Source: Emiliania huxleyi CCMP1516
Lineage: Eukaryota > Haptophyta > Isochrysidales > Noelaerhabdaceae
Direction of reading: 5' to 3'
Assembly (NCBI RefSeq): GCF_000372725.1
Contig: NW_005201791.1
Span: forward strand, 117,788 to 181,787
Length of the DNA stretch: 64,000 nt
In this document: positions 43,365 to 56,000 of the stretch, one piece after another
How the letters are laid out: each line of letters opens with the position of its first letter
How positions within the stretch are numbered: the stretch's first letter is position 1
Made by a program: the position numbers and the translations under genes
Notes under the pieces: model-generated
Databases searched by the model: none
Seen by the model: the letters and a program-made list of their open reading frames with translations, nothing else
Told to the model about the DNA's origin: nothing

Positions 43365-45851
43365 TCACGCCGCCACCGGCAGCCGAACTTCAAACGGCGT
43401 GGCGCGCGACGCGGCGAGCGACGAGAAGGCGTGCTCCCACACGCGTTGGTAGCGCCGCGCCGCGTCCGAGCCATCGGGCAGCAACTCCCCGGGATTGTGC
43501 AGCAAATCGACGATTGCGACGCGAGAGTCCACGACCACCGACGCCCACGCGTGGTGGGCGTGGGCGCCATTCACGCACCTGCCGAGGGAGAGGCCACAGC
43601 CGAGGCCGCAGCTGTCGGCGAGCGCCTTGAAGAGGACGGCACGCGCGCGCGCCCCGCCGCGTGTCAGCGAGCCGAGGGGGAGAACGCGCGAGGCGGCAGC
43701 CTTGCAGAGAGAGGCCGCCTGCGCCGCGCCGTCGAAGGACTCGTACTCCTCGTACGGGACGCTGCCGCCCATCCGGTCGCTCACCAGCACGGCGAGGCCT
43801 CGCACGGTGTCGGCGGCCGAGGCGGCCCGCACTAGGAGCGCCCTAGCCTTGAGCGACTCGAGCGCCGCGTCGGCGCCAGACACGTGGAAGATCGCCGCCG
43901 CCTCGCCCTCGGGCTGCATCGACCGGAGCGCCGCCGCGCCAACCAACGGCACGTCCTTTGGCACGGCGAGGAACTCCTCGCCGAGGGGCACGCCCACGGG
44001 GAGGTGCGAGTTGAGCCACAGCCTGGCCGAGGGCAGCGCAGTGCACACCGCCTGGAGCGCCATGGAGGCAGCGGCAGAGTGTTCGCCCTCAGCCTTGAGC
44101 GCGACCAAGTGCTGCACGGCGCCAAGAGAGACGCAAACCTCGGCCGACGCGGCGTCGCGCCCGTGGCAAGCTGCGGCGATGGCGGCCAGTGCGGCACGAC
44201 GCAGCGGAGCTGACGGGCTCCCGAGCAGCTTGACGACTCCCGTGAGCGGAGGAGGCGCGTTGTCGACGGCGCCGTTATTGTTGCCCCCGCCCTCGCCGCT
44301 GCCCTCGTCCGCGCCGCCGCTATCACTGACGACGCCCTCGCCATCGCCGGAAGCCGCACTCGACCCCAGAGGCGAGCGCAAGAGTCTGCGCACCTCCTCG
44401 TGCGCGGCAAGGGCGGCGAGGGCGTGGAGCGCCGCCTCGACGCGACACTCCTCTGGCTCCGCCTCGCTCGCCGCCTCCGTCTGGCTCGCCGCCTCAGCCT
44501 CGAGCCTTCTCGCGGGCCGGAGCCACTCGGCCAGCGCGACGATGGCTGGCTTCACGACTTCCATGGCTGCGTCACGCCCCTCCTGGCTGCAAGCCACGAG
44601 ACCGAGCGCATCCGCCGCCTTGGCGCGAAGCGGCGGCAGAGTGTCTGCCTCGCACACGAGGGATGCCAACATTTTCAGGCCGGCCGTGCCGTCAGACAAG
44701 AGAGGCTCCAGAGCTGGTGTGGGCAGCAGTGCGACAATTGCCGAGCAAGCAGCTTGCCGCACCGCCTCCCAGTCCGCAGACTCGAACCGTGCTGCAACAG
44801 GCCCAAGGGCTTCAGGGGGCTCAGCAGCGAGGAGCTGGAGGAGCGGGAGGGCAGCTGCTGGCCCGAGCGAATGCGCAATCTGTGGGGATCGCGCGAGGTT
44901 CTCGATGGCAAGGGCTACGTTGGACAGCAACTGTGCGGACGTGTGTGTCGGCTCTTTGAGACACTGGACCAACAGTGGAACCGCGTCCAGACGTTGCAAA
45001 GCCATGCGACCGTCTTCGAAGTTTGCGACAGCGGCCACCAAAGATGCCGCGTTCGCCATCAGGTCAGTGAAATCGGGCGGTGCATCGTCAGAATCTGGGA
45101 GCTGCAGGATGGTAATCACATTGGCGACCATTTTGTGCTCGAGCAACTTGGAGCGCAAGATAGCGTCGGGCAGCGCAGTGGCAAGCGCGAGGTGCGCCTT
45201 TGCTCTGGCTGTAATGGCGTCCGCGCCCTCATCCCCGCCAGGCGCCGCAGCAAGGCGGATCAGACCATCCAGGTCCGCCGTTCGAAGCTGTATGCGTGCC
45301 AGTGCAGAGTTGAGGCATGCCGCGAGCGCCGTTGCGGCTTGAGCTTGCAATGCGGCTGGTGCTTGCTGAGTCAACAACCCGAGCAGTTTTGGCACAGCGC
45401 CTCTGCGAACGCACGCACGGCCCTCCGGTTGCGACGCGATACGGGCTATTGCCGCGCACGCGTGCTGGGCGGCGGCTGCCCGCTGGGACGGATCGGCTGC
45501 GTTTTGCCATTTGCCATCGCGGGGAACGCTGAGCAGATGAATGAGGGACGCCGCCAGCTCTGAGGAGGAGAAGGCGTGAGGCCCATCACGCAGGCACTCG
45601 GCCAGCCGAGAAGTTGCTTCGACCGCGTCCACAAAGGACTGGTCACACTCCTCGGAGGAGAGGCAGCGCGCTGTGGCCGCCACGATGGTGGGCATGTTGC
45701 CGACGATCAGGTCCATTGCATCCTGCCCTGCTCCATCCTCAGCTGCCTGGCGGAGTGCGTCGAGGCCAGCTGCAAGGTCCGCGGCGGAAACCTCGCCGCC
45801 GGACTGAAACAGCTCCAGCGCTGCTTCCGGGGTCGCGGGGCTTGGCGGCAT
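43365..45851 (-). CDS. ARMC3: ARMC3-like armadillo-repeat protein
   Basis: Single exon, 828 residues from ATG 45851. Armadillo-type repeats span about 20-620: CAAIARIASQPEGRACVRRG then AVPKLLGLL; ATALAACLNSALARIQL; LSNVALAIENLARSPQIA; LRRAALAAIAAACHGRDA. The C-terminal 250 residues form the EDR1/CTR1-type domain found in ARMC3: GGSVPYEEYESFDGAAQAAS, LPLGSLTRGG, ARAVLFKALADSCGLGCGLS, HHAWASVVVDSRVAIVDLLH, NPGELLPDG. ARMC3 is conserved in organisms with motile flagella and acts in axoneme or intracellular transport functions, so the source cell probably swims. A Ser/Gly/Glu-rich low-complexity insert lies near residues 500-535. Confidence 0.85.
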   Translation of the reverse strand: MPPSPATPEAALELFQSGGEVSAADLAAGLDALRQAAEDGAGQDAMDLIVGNMPTIVAATARCLSSEECDQSFVDAVEATSRLAECLRDGPHAFSSSELAASLIHLLSVPRDGKWQNAADPSQRAAAAQHACAAIARIASQPEGRACVRRGAVPKLLGLLTQQAPAALQAQAATALAACLNSALARIQLRTADLDGLIRLAAAPGGDEGADAITARAKAHLALATALPDAILRSKLLEHKMVANVITILQLPDSDDAPPDFTDLMANAASLVAAVANFEDGRMALQRLDAVPLLVQCLKEPTHTSAQLLSNVALAIENLARSPQIAHSLGPAAALPLLQLLAAEPPEALGPVAARFESADWEAVRQAACSAIVALLPTPALEPLLSDGTAGLKMLASLVCEADTLPPLRAKAADALGLVACSQEGRDAAMEVVKPAIVALAEWLRPARRLEAEAASQTEAASEAEPEECRVEAALHALAALAAHEEVRRLLRSPLGSSAASGDGEGVVSDSGGADEGSGEGGGNNNGAVDNAPPPLTGVVKLLGSPSAPLRRAALAAIAAACHGRDAASAEVCVSLGAVQHLVALKAEGEHSAAASMALQAVCTALPSARLWLNSHLPVGVPLGEEFLAVPKDVPLVGAAALRSMQPEGEAAAIFHVSGADAALESLKARALLVRAASAADTVRGLAVLVSDRMGGSVPYEEYESFDGAAQAASLCKAAASRVLPLGSLTRGGARARAVLFKALADSCGLGCGLSLGRCVNGAHAHHAWASVVVDSRVAIVDLLHNPGELLPDGSDAARRYQRVWEHAFSSLAASRATPFEVRLPVAA

Positions 45852-46179
45852 GGATGCGAAACGGCTGTATACTGTGGCTGGTGGGACGCACGCACGGCTG
45901 GAACTTGCGCCCCCTCTCCTACTGCTCCTGACACCACAACGGGCGAGCGGGTCGGATGCTCGCTCGGCTGCCCGTCGGCCCACCCGCGCTGTCCGTGCCA
46001 GAGGAGCTCTCGGATCTGACCACTCTGACCGAGAGCCTCGTGCGCGCCTCTGCCGCTTGGCGGTCCAGCGGGCAAGGCGGTGCGGCAGCAGACATGTGTA
46101 GGCTGCTTGAGGCCGCAGCGTCGGCGCTGCAGGCGCAGGTGGCAGAGGCAAAGGTGCAGCGAGGGCTGGCGGTGGCATC

Positions 46180-47018
46180 GCAGACGCTCGCAGCGACCCC
46201 GCACCCCGCGCCTGCCGCCCCTACCGCCCCGCCTAGGTGGGAAAGAGACGAGGAGATGGAACAGCCCGAGGGAAGGAGCACAAACACGTAGACCATGCTA
46301 ACGTCTCACGATCTCACTCGCGATCGAGTAACACCATGTGCACTAAAGCACGACTCCGTTAGCTAACATTCGACAAGGGCCCCACTCTTTCCTTCGCATA
46401 GCGGCCACTCTTCGGATCGCTGGTCGAGCGACCCGGGGGATGCCCCGCGCGCCTGACCCAGGCGCGGAAACGAATCTGCGAGGCGTGGCCGCTCATGCGG
46501 CCCGATGGGGAGGAGGGGAAGACGTAGGGCGTGCTTGCGCGCCTTTCCGAGGCCCCTCCAACCCACCCGCGCTAGTTCTCGGGTTTGACGCATGGGGTCA
46601 CTCCCGCGAAACCCGTGAACTAGCCGGGGCAGTCGGAGAAGGGGCAACTCCGTGCACTGACGGTCGGCCGTCAGAAATCCCGCCTCCGTGGCTCGGGTTA
46701 CACCAATCCTCGCTACCCAACGCGGCCAAAGGATATCCACCTCGAGAACCTCGAGGAGTCCTTTTGGAAAAATTTTGTTGCCATCCCAAACTGTCACTCC
46801 CCTTTCTCCCGGCCGGGGTGGGGCGCGCGCGGGGGCGGCGGGTGTGAGGGATGTCTGTGAGCCCGAGAGCGATATGCCATGTCCGCCTTGCGTGTTTTCA
46901 TAACATCGAAGGCTAAGCTCAAAAATTTTTCGCGGCCGCGCTGAATGGACAATTGACCCAACGTTGACGCGTTGGCACACAGCGCCGACCCTCGGCAGCA
47001 ACTGCTAGCAGAGAAGAC
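46180..47018. other. Intergenic with retroelement-like debris; Dicer 5' flank
   Basis: A minus-strand frame (about 46363-46900) includes the D2 repeat (46704-46762) read as [19 protein letters not shown]. The same reading occurs beside the LINE at 25 kb. No reverse transcriptase or RNase H motif is visible. 46900-47018 is the presumed Dicer promoter/5' UTR. Confidence 0.5.
46704..46762 (-). repeat. Dispersed repeat D2, copy 4
   Basis: Inverse of CTCGAGGTTCTCGAGGTGGA, with CCAATCCTCGCTACCCAACG. Confidence 0.85.
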
Positions 47019-50000
47019 ATGCCGCCCGTAGCCCTGCGCGACTACCAGTCCGCAGCTGTGGAGGAAGCCGCCCAGCGGAACCTGCTCGTCGTCCTGCCGA
47101 CGAACGCTGGCAAGACGATCATCTCGGCCAAGGTGATTGAGAACGTCCTCTACGCCGAGAACGAGCGGGGCAGCGGCAAGAAGATTGTCTTCCTCGCGCC
47201 GGGGCGGGCGCTGGCCGTGCAGCAGGCGCGCGTGCTCGAGGAGCAGATCGGGCCGCTGCAGGAGGAGCCGACGAGCGTGGGCGGCGCTGCGTGGCGGCTC
47301 GGCCTGGTTGTCGGCATGGGTGGTCTCGGCCTGCGGGAGGCGGTCCGCTCGCGCCAGGCGCCAGCAACGCCGCCGCGGCGCGACGGGACCACCTCTCCGC
47401 GGCTTCATCTCGGCTGTGCCGCGGCTCTAGGCGCCTGCGACACGCTGCGGCGGTGTGAGGGAAGCAGCACTCTGTTCACGGGTGAAGGCGACGCGCGACA
47501 GGTGCTTGTGATGACGCCGCAGCTCTTCGAGAAGGCGCTCATCCACGCGATGCTGCGGATGGAGGGCGTCGCCCTGCTGGCCACCTCCTGTCGCGCTGCT
47601 GTGAGTGTGAAACCGCCTTCACGGCTCGCGCTGTGAACAGGTCCTCGACGAGGCACACCACATGCGAGGGAACGACCGGTACGCCACCATCATGAAGTAC
47701 TTCTACCTGCCGTGCGGCGAGCGGCCTCGCGTCCTTGCCCTCACCGCCTCGCCGGTCGAGAAGGCGCGAGAGGACGAGCCGGACTGCCGATCAAATTAAC
47801 GACCCCTGAGTTCATGGAGTCCAGTCAACGAGTTAATTGCTCTGACGAGCCCAGTGTAACAAACTAGTCAACTACTGTGACGAGCCGAGTAGAGCACACC
47901 TTCCCTGCGACCACTTCTTTCGTCGGCGCAACAGGACGAGCCGACGCCGCGAGCGACGGACCATGAACAACAAACAACACAGCCCCGCACCCCACTCGCA
48001 GGCGCACATGGTCGAGCCGGACGCTGCCACGTTCCGTACAGAGCTCGCGGAGCTAGAGGGGCGACTCGACTGCGCGGCGTGGTCACGGAGAGTTCCACCC
48101 ACGGTCGCCCCCCCACGCGCTGCCGCGGCGACTCACGAGCAGTTCGCTACGCACACACACTCTTGCCAGCTAGGTCGTCCCGCACGCGCTGCCGCAGCTG
48201 CTGCCCTTCGGCCGCGCTGCAGCGCCGAGCGAGCTGGTCGACGGCGTGAGGCGGGTGCTGGTGTGTGAAAGTAGAGATGGGGCGGGAGGCACGCACGCGC
48301 AGCACACACACTCAGGGGCGAGGGACGGCAGCACAACTCCACTCCGCGGGGCCAGCACGCGCGCGTGGCAAGCCGGCCGGCTGGCACCGACACCCTCCCG
48401 GACCTCCCCATATCTCCCCATATCTCCCCATATCTCCCCATATCACCACGCCGCGGGGCCAGCACGCACGCACGCCCCAAGCTCCTTGGTCGAGCCTTCG
48501 CCAGTTCTCCCACTCAGTGGCGTCACTCAGTGGCGTGCGGCTTGGGCCAACCGAAGGTCGCTCTCCGACCTCGCTCGCCGAGCCTTCAACCCGGCGCAAG
48601 ACGGCCGGAAGAACGCGACCGACACCCCGCCCGGATTTGCAAGCAGGCGCGGGTATGGGACGACGGCACGACGGCGGAGGCGGAGGAAGACATGGCGCCG
48701 CGCCGCAGGGATCGCCGCTCCGTGGAGGTGCGGGACGGCGCGTCTTCACACCAGACGCTGGCTGTGTGCAGGGGCTGCGCGGCGAGGGGGTCACAGGGGC
48801 TGCGCGGGTCACGCCGCAGACGGAGGCGGCGGCGCTGCGGTCTCTTTGCCGTCTCTTTAGGGTGCTCGCCACGGGCTGATCTGCCTTCTAGGCCGCGCTC
48901 GAGGGGAAGGAGGTGGAGGCGCTGCGGGCCGCGTGGGGGCAGTGCGTGGACAAGATCGACTCTATCTGTGGCGGGGGAGAGCTGGGAGGATGGGCGCCCT
49001 AGAAGCGGAGTACGCGCTCTTGTACCAGCGCTCGAGAGGACACGGACTCCGCGGCATCCGTTCGTATTCAACTGTATTCACTGTCCTCTTCTCCGTTGTA
49101 TTCACGCGGTGCTCTGAGGACGCTGCACAAGACCGTCTCCCCGCCCTGAGGTTGGCGTACACTCCGCGTAGGATGGGCGTACTACCACGCCGCGCAGATG
49201 CTCGTGCGAGACTTGGGCAAAGGGACGCGCGCGCTGTCGCCGTGCGAGGAGGGCTGGCCTAGAAGCAGGATGAGGGGGGGTCTCTGTGGAGTCCAGCCGG
49301 CACTCTTGCAGAGGGCACGTGCTCCGCTGCCTCCCGCTCACTCCCCTGGTGTTCGTACTCTCCAGTGGCCGCGTTGTACTCTTCGAGACCTCGAGACCTC
49401 GAGAGAGAGAGAGAGAGAGGCGGCCGCACGCCTCCCCGACCAAAGTCGAGAGTTGACTGTCATCTTTGGCGGGCGACCTGTATTCGTAGCCCCTCGTACT
49501 CACGCGGTGCTCTGAAGCCGCTGCACAGCGCCAGAGTCGATCCGCGTCGGTTGTGGTGTTGACGTGTATCACAGTCCGGCGGGTGTATTCACACGAAGTG
49601 TATTCACACGAAGTGTATTCACACCGCAGGAGAGGGACGAGGCGTGGCCCGCCCGACGCGCAGCCGTCGGCGGCTCCATGGCGCACGCCGAACTCCTGTC
49701 CAAGTGGCGGCGGGAGCTAAAGGAGCGGCTGTCGCGGCTGCGCTGCCCGCCACCGACTGAGCCGGCGAGCGCCTCGCCAAAGCTGCTGGCGCTGGTGCAG
49801 CACTTGCGCGAGACGCGGCCCGCAAAGTGCATCGTCTTCATCACGCGCCGCGCCGCCTGCCGGCTGCTCCACGGATTCCTGTGCGTGGGCCGTCGAAGCT
49901 GAACACGGACTCTTGTATTCCAACTAGCGCTCGAGAGGACACGCATTCCGCTGTACTCGGCCGTACTCGGCTGTGTTCATATCCCTCGTACTCAATCAGT

Positions 50001-53000
50001 GCTCTGAAGACTCTCCACACCGTATTCCCGCCCCGAGGTTGGCGTACTCCGCGCGTAGGAGCGCGGCGCTCGACGTGGGCTGCTGGGAGGTGTGCTGGGC
50101 GTGCCGCGAGGGCCCCGTCGCGATCTCGCGGGGGCGAGGGTCGGAGGGGTATTCGGAGAGGCAGTTTGACGCCGCGCTCGACGCGTTCCGTGGCGAGGCG
50201 GGGCCGGGGCGTCACAAGGCGCTTGTTATAGATAGGTAGAGGGCTCTCGTCTGCACGCATCCCCTCACGGCTAATGACTGCTCCTCCGTAGTCACTCACT
50301 ACGTCAGCACGCCTGCCCTCGGCTAAATGACTGTTCCTCCGTAGTCACTCACCAAATGATGACGACACACCACTATTGCTGACGACACAGCTCGTCTCCA
50401 CCTCACCTCATGTCCTCCTCGTTGATCGTCGCTCACCATATCGCTGCGGCACGAGGTGCTCGTGTGCACGTCTGTGCTCGAGGAGGGGATCGATGTGCCC
50501 TCGTGCGACGCTGTGATCGATTTCGACGGCGCGAGATCCAGCCGAGATCCAGCCGAGATCCAGCCGAGATCCAGCCGAGATCCAGCCGAGATCCAGCCGA
50601 GATCCAGCCGAGATCCAGCCGAGATCCAGCCGAGATCCAGCCGAGACATAGCGTTATCGGTGCGACCACTTGGGGGCGACACCTGTCCAAGAAGGGACGC
50701 CCACGACACGTCCAAGACACGTCCAGGCGCGACCACCTCGCAGCGGCGCCAGCAGCGGATGGGCCGTGCGCGCGCGCAGAACGCGCGGTTCGTCGAGATG
50801 ATCGACTGCAGCGACGAGGGGGAGAGGGCCAAGGCGGAGGCGCGGATCGCGCGCTTGCAGGGGTGGCAGGAGCTCACCGTCAAGGAGCTCGGCGGGGGCG
50901 CGCGGCGGCTTCCCCCGGCGCCGCAGAGTGCGGAGGCCGCCGCTTCGGAGCTGATGAAGAGGGCCATTTGCGCAACCGCGCCCGACGGCCGGCCTTGCGG
51001 TGTGCTGCCGATGGCGAGGAGCAGGGAGCTGCTCGCCGACGTGTACTGCGACTCGCGCTTGGTCCTCGAGGGCGGCGACCCCTAGAAGCGGAAGATGGAC
51101 TCGACTTGTATTCCAACTGGCGCTCGAGAGGGGCATGTAGACTCTACTTGGCTGGTATTCCGCTGTATCCATTGTACTGTATCTGTACCCGCTCGTGCTC
51201 ACGCGGTGCTCGTGACTAGTCCGCAATGCCGTGTTCCCGCCCTGAGAATGGTGGTGGATTCGTCATGTAGGCGGCGACCCCGAGGTCGAGCTCGATTTCA
51301 CCGCCGACGGCAGCCACTTCACCGCTAAGGAGGGCGGGCAGTTCCTCGTTCTGCCGCGGGACGGGACCGGCCCCTTCCGCTGCCAGCTGACTCTGCCGGG
51401 TGTGCTGCTCTGCCGCCCGCCGGGCGAAGGGAGGCTGCCGAAAACGCTTGATTGGACGGACGAGTTCGCCACCAAGGGGGGTGCCAAGGAGCGCGCGGCG
51501 ATGGAGGGCGTCAGGTACTTGCTCAAGATTGGCGTGCTGGACGCGCATTTCGAGATCGTCGGCCGAGCCGCAGCCCTCAGCCAGCTGAGGGAGAGGGCGA
51601 GCGGGCGGCAAGGCAGCACGCGGGCAAACCGGCGCCAGCTGGCCAGTTCGTAGTCGATCGCTATTGCATGACTATTTCCACTGATTTATAGGCGAACCGT
51701 CGCCAGCTCGCCAAGAAGGAGCCTGTCGTGCGCGACTTGCCGGCCTGCTTGTTGCGCCAGGAGCCGGCGGACGCGGAGGCGGAGGGGGAGGCGGAGCGGG
51801 AGGGGCTTTCGGCGGCTCCGTTGGGCGGTGGCGGCGATGGGACGCTGCAGGTCTGGTCACACCCGCTGTTCCTCGACACCGAGCCGACAGGCCTCGCGCT
51901 ACTGCTGCCCGGACCTGTGCCCGAGGCGGCGCGTTCCTTCGCCGTCGGGGCTCAAGGACAGCGCGTCGCGTGCCGGCTGGGCGGACCGCACGCGATGCGT
52001 CTCACGCGTGGCGCGCTTGCGGACGTGGCGCATTGGCTCGTCGGATCGCTTGAGCTTATCCAGGGGGGCTGCGCCGGCGAGCCGTTGCACGCGTCGATCG
52101 GTGCGATGCAGCAGTTGCTGGCTTGGGATCACGTTTCGGGTTCCTTCCGGCCCGACCCACGGCGCATTCTCGACGGCCGGGAGGGGCAACTGCCTGAGCT
52201 GCGCGGTTTCAAGTTCACCAACCGTTGGGTCAAGGATCCTTCCAGCGAGCCGGCTGTATTTGCCGCTCTGGTCCAGGAGATGCTCCTGTTCTACAAGGCG
52301 CCTCTGCCCGTCGTCGTCACTCTCGACCTCGACCAGACTCTGTGGTTTGGTGAGTGCGCCGAGTGGCCGCCGGGCACGTACGAGTCGGGTTCGGCCGCGA
52401 CGGGCGCCTTCCCTCTCCGAATGGTCTCGACGGAGAAGGACGAGACGGGGCGCTACCCTCACCTCGAGCTGCATCGCGACGTGCCTCTGATCTTTGGTGC
52501 GCTGCGCCTTCTCCGCGCCTCTGGCGCCGTCCGCATCGCCATCGCGTCCGCCTCGCCAGCGCGCGGGAGCGCCTTGGCGCTGTTGGAGAAGTTCGGTTTG
52601 ATCGACGGCGAGATGTGGTTGGAGATCGGCGACGGTGACGGCGGCGACGGCAGTGGCGGAGCGACAGCCGAGCCGACGGCACACGGCAAGGTCGGGCATC
52701 TGAGGCGACTGGCGAAGCGGATGGGTGTGCCCGAGGAGGAGGTCCGGGAGCGTTTCGTGCTCTTTGACGACTCCGAGCGGAACGTCGACTCGGTGCGCGA
52801 GGAGGAGCCGGACGGCCTCCACTGCAACGCGCTCGTCCTCGACCCCGCGACGGGGCTGACGGCGGAGGCGGTGGCGCGCGGCCTAGAGCACCATTGCAAA
52901 GAGCTGCAGCGCGAGCGGGAAGACGGCTTCGACGGCAGGCTCACCGAGGCGGAGCGACTAGCGCCCGACCGCGAGCAGCAGCGGAAAATGCGGCAGGACC

Positions 53001-56000
53001 GCCTCGGCAGGAGGGGCGAGAGGCAGGCCGAGGTGGATGGGGGCCGCGCTTCCGACAAGCTGCGCGCCTTGCGCGTGGACCCTGGCTGGTGGGTTGCGGC
53101 GCCGCTCGACGGCGAGGAGGTCAACTGGCGGCTGGTCGAGCTGGCGACCCGCCTATTCAAAACGTGCGAGTGGCCCGGCTGCGGCTCGGACCATCCTCTC
53201 GCTCCGGCCGACGACGACGAGGATGCGGAGTGGGCGTACTGCGCTCTGGCAACTTACGATGCGGAGACGCGCGTGCACTACCAGGTCCTCTCCGAGGTCT
53301 CCTTTTGCCCAGCCGACGGCACGGTGCAAGGCACCGTCCGCACGCGCCAGGCCAAGGTGGCCGAGTCGCCAGCACCCCAGTTCTTAGCGTCCACATTGTG
53401 CATCTACGGGCCCACAGCGCATGCGTTCGTCTCGCTCGGTAGCTTGGCGTCCGTTATGCGTGCCGCTTCTTGAGGACTCGCGCGCGGTACTTACCTCTAG
53501 GTTGCCGAGTCGTCGCGCCGCGCCAACCGCTACGTGTCTCGCGACGGCACCTACGCGACGCGGGAGAGCGGCAGCTAGTGGTCCATGCTTTGTGGTGAAG
53601 GGTTGGGCTACTGCTTCTCAGGCACCTACGCGACGCGGGAGACGGCGAGGGCGACAGGATTCGCGCCCGCCAATGTGCGGCTCCTCCCGCTCCTCTCCTC
53701 GCACCACCGGCCCCTCCGCCTGCTGAAGCGGCTCGTCCACCGCCTTGAGCACCTCGCCCTTGTCGCCGAGCTCGACGGTCTCCGCAGCCTCCCCGCCGCC
53801 GGCCTCGCCGCCGGCCACGGCGAGCCGACACCTCTCTCGTTGCCCGCACGCTGTGGGCGGCGTCTCTTCACACCTCCTGCTGTGAACAGGCCCCTCAGCA
53901 ACGCGCACCTACCCTGCAAGCTGTGGGCAGAGCGCCTTCACGCGCGCACCTGTGAGCAGGCGGCGTCGCCTTCGGCATGCTCGCGGCGGCGCTCACCTCG
54001 CCCGCCGCCAACGCCGAGGCCGCCCTCGCACCAGGGCTTGCCGCTGCTGCTGCCGCTGACGCCGCCGCTGCCGCGCCCGCACCCGGCCGCATGCTGCTCG
54101 ATGCGCGCGGCTGCTGCGACTACGAGGTGGCCGAGTGGGTCGGCGACGCGGTGCTCCGTTTCCTCTCCGTGGCGCACGTGCTGTTTGAGGAGCCGACGGC
54201 GCGCGACACACGCAGCTCCCGCCCGCCGCCCTGTGAACGGCGTCTCTTCACACCTCCGGCCGTGGGCAGGCGCGCGACAAGCAGCTCTCCCTCGCGGCGG
54301 AGCAGATCCTGAGGAACCAGTCGCTGTACGAGAGGGCAAAGGAGAGCCGGCCGAGAGCACTCGCTGCTGTGTGCGTGGGGATGGCCCGCCCTCAGCGAAC
54401 GGCACCACCGGACAGGAGATCCGCCTTCCCGAGCTCGCGCTGTGCCGGCCCTTCGAGGTCTCCGCGACGCTGCCCGAGATGCGCAAGGCAGCGTGCTCGC
54501 TCAAGGACCAGGCCAGCCTCACTGGTCAGTGGGCTCCTCAACTACGAAATGTGGCAACATTCATCCACAATCATGCAACATTGACCTCCATGCCTTGGAG
54601 ATTGTCCGGGGCCCTGAGGCCCAGACAGACAGACAGACTGGGGCCCAGACACACAGACAGCCTGATCAGCCGATGAACTCGTCCGTTCGTTGACTGGTGC
54701 TCGCTCAGGCCAACCTCGTCGAGTCGCTGCTCGGTGGGCTCGCCGAGACGGCGCGGCAGCAGGCGCTGAAGGACGGGCAGGCCGACCCTCTCCGCCGCGC
54801 CCTCGAGGCGGCCTCGCGCCTCTTCAGGGCGGCCGTAGTTCAGTGCGCAGCGAATGAGTGAGGGGCGTCCCTTCCGCAGGCGGCCTCGCACTTCTTCACG
54901 GCGGCGGTGCTGCCGCCGCGGCCGCCGGCTGCTCCTCCGCCTCCTCCGTGGGCGGAGCAGCTGCGGAGGCCCGGCGAGAGGAGGACGCCTCAATGCATTC
55001 ACCAGCCACTCACCTGATGAGTTCATCAATGCCGCGGCCAGGCTCAACGAGAAGATGCCGCCGCCGCAAAGGAGGGGGCGCCAGCCGCCGCCGGACAAGC
55101 AGCTGCAGCAGCAGCTTCAGGAGCAGGCGGCGGCGCTAGTATTGCAATAGTAGCATAGTAAGCGCCTCTTCACGAGGAGCGATTTCATGCCGATAGCCAG
55201 GCTACTAGGCGGGATGAAGCGATGGGCCCAAGGGACTTGCGTGCTGCCCCCCCCCCCCCCCCCCACAAACAAACACGCACACACACACACACACACCGCT
55301 CACCCACGCGCACCGGGCCTTGCACCTTTCATGCCGCGGGGCTCTTGTCTTTTGTACGTGGAGTCGCGACCCTTGCCCCACCACCTTGTGTGTGTGTGGA
55401 GAGAGAGTCACCTTACCTTCCCTTCGAGTGGGGCTATAGGCGGCGGCGCTGTGCTGTGGCCTGGGAAGCGAGCTCGACCTCCACACGGCGTGCCCGGCCC
55501 TGCTGCTCGAAGCCTGCCGCTGGAACGAGCGCGACACCTTCCAGCGACTCGAGTTCGAGGGCGACGCCTTCCTCCAGGAGATCGCCCGAGCTCGCCCGAG
55601 ATCGCCCGAGATCGCCCGAGATCCCCCGAGATTGGCCGAGCTCGCCCGAGGCGCCCCCACCGCGCGCGTCTCTTCACACCCCTTGCTGTGAACAGGCGGC
55701 GGTCTCGCTCGAGCTGGTGGCGCGGTACGAGGGCGACGAGGGCGAGCCGTGCGCGTGAACGGCGCCTCTTCACAGCCTTGAGGGGTGAACAGGTACCCCG
55801 AGTGCGACGAGGGCGAGCTGACCCACCTCCGCTCCTGCCTGGTCAAGAACCTGCACCTCTCCCGCCTGCTGACCCGCCGGTTCGGCGCCGCGCTGGCGCG
55901 CGAGTTTGTGCGCGACGCAAGCGAGGCGCACCGGAGGGCCATCGAGAGCTTCGTCGCCGGCGTGGACACGACCAGCGGCCTGTCCATGCTGGAGGCGCCC

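Larger units (their letters stand above)
47019..51080 (+). other. Dicer helicase domain exons
   Basis: Motif I LLVVLPTNAGKTIIS (47080s); GSGKKIVFLAPGRALAVQQA; VLVMTPQLFEKAL; motif II VLDEAHHMRGNDRYATIMKY (47641 on); motif III LALTASPVEKAR; a helical insert ELAELEGRLDCAAW (48003 on) and AALEGKEVEALRAAWGQCVD (48891 on); HELICc SPKLLALVQHLRE, KCIVFITRRAACRLL (49780s); EGYSERQFDAALDAFRG; VLVCTSVLEEGIDVPSCDAV (50457 on); motif VI QRMGRARAQNARFVEMID (50750s). All helicase motifs are kept, so ATP-dependent translocation is expected. Confidence 0.85.
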
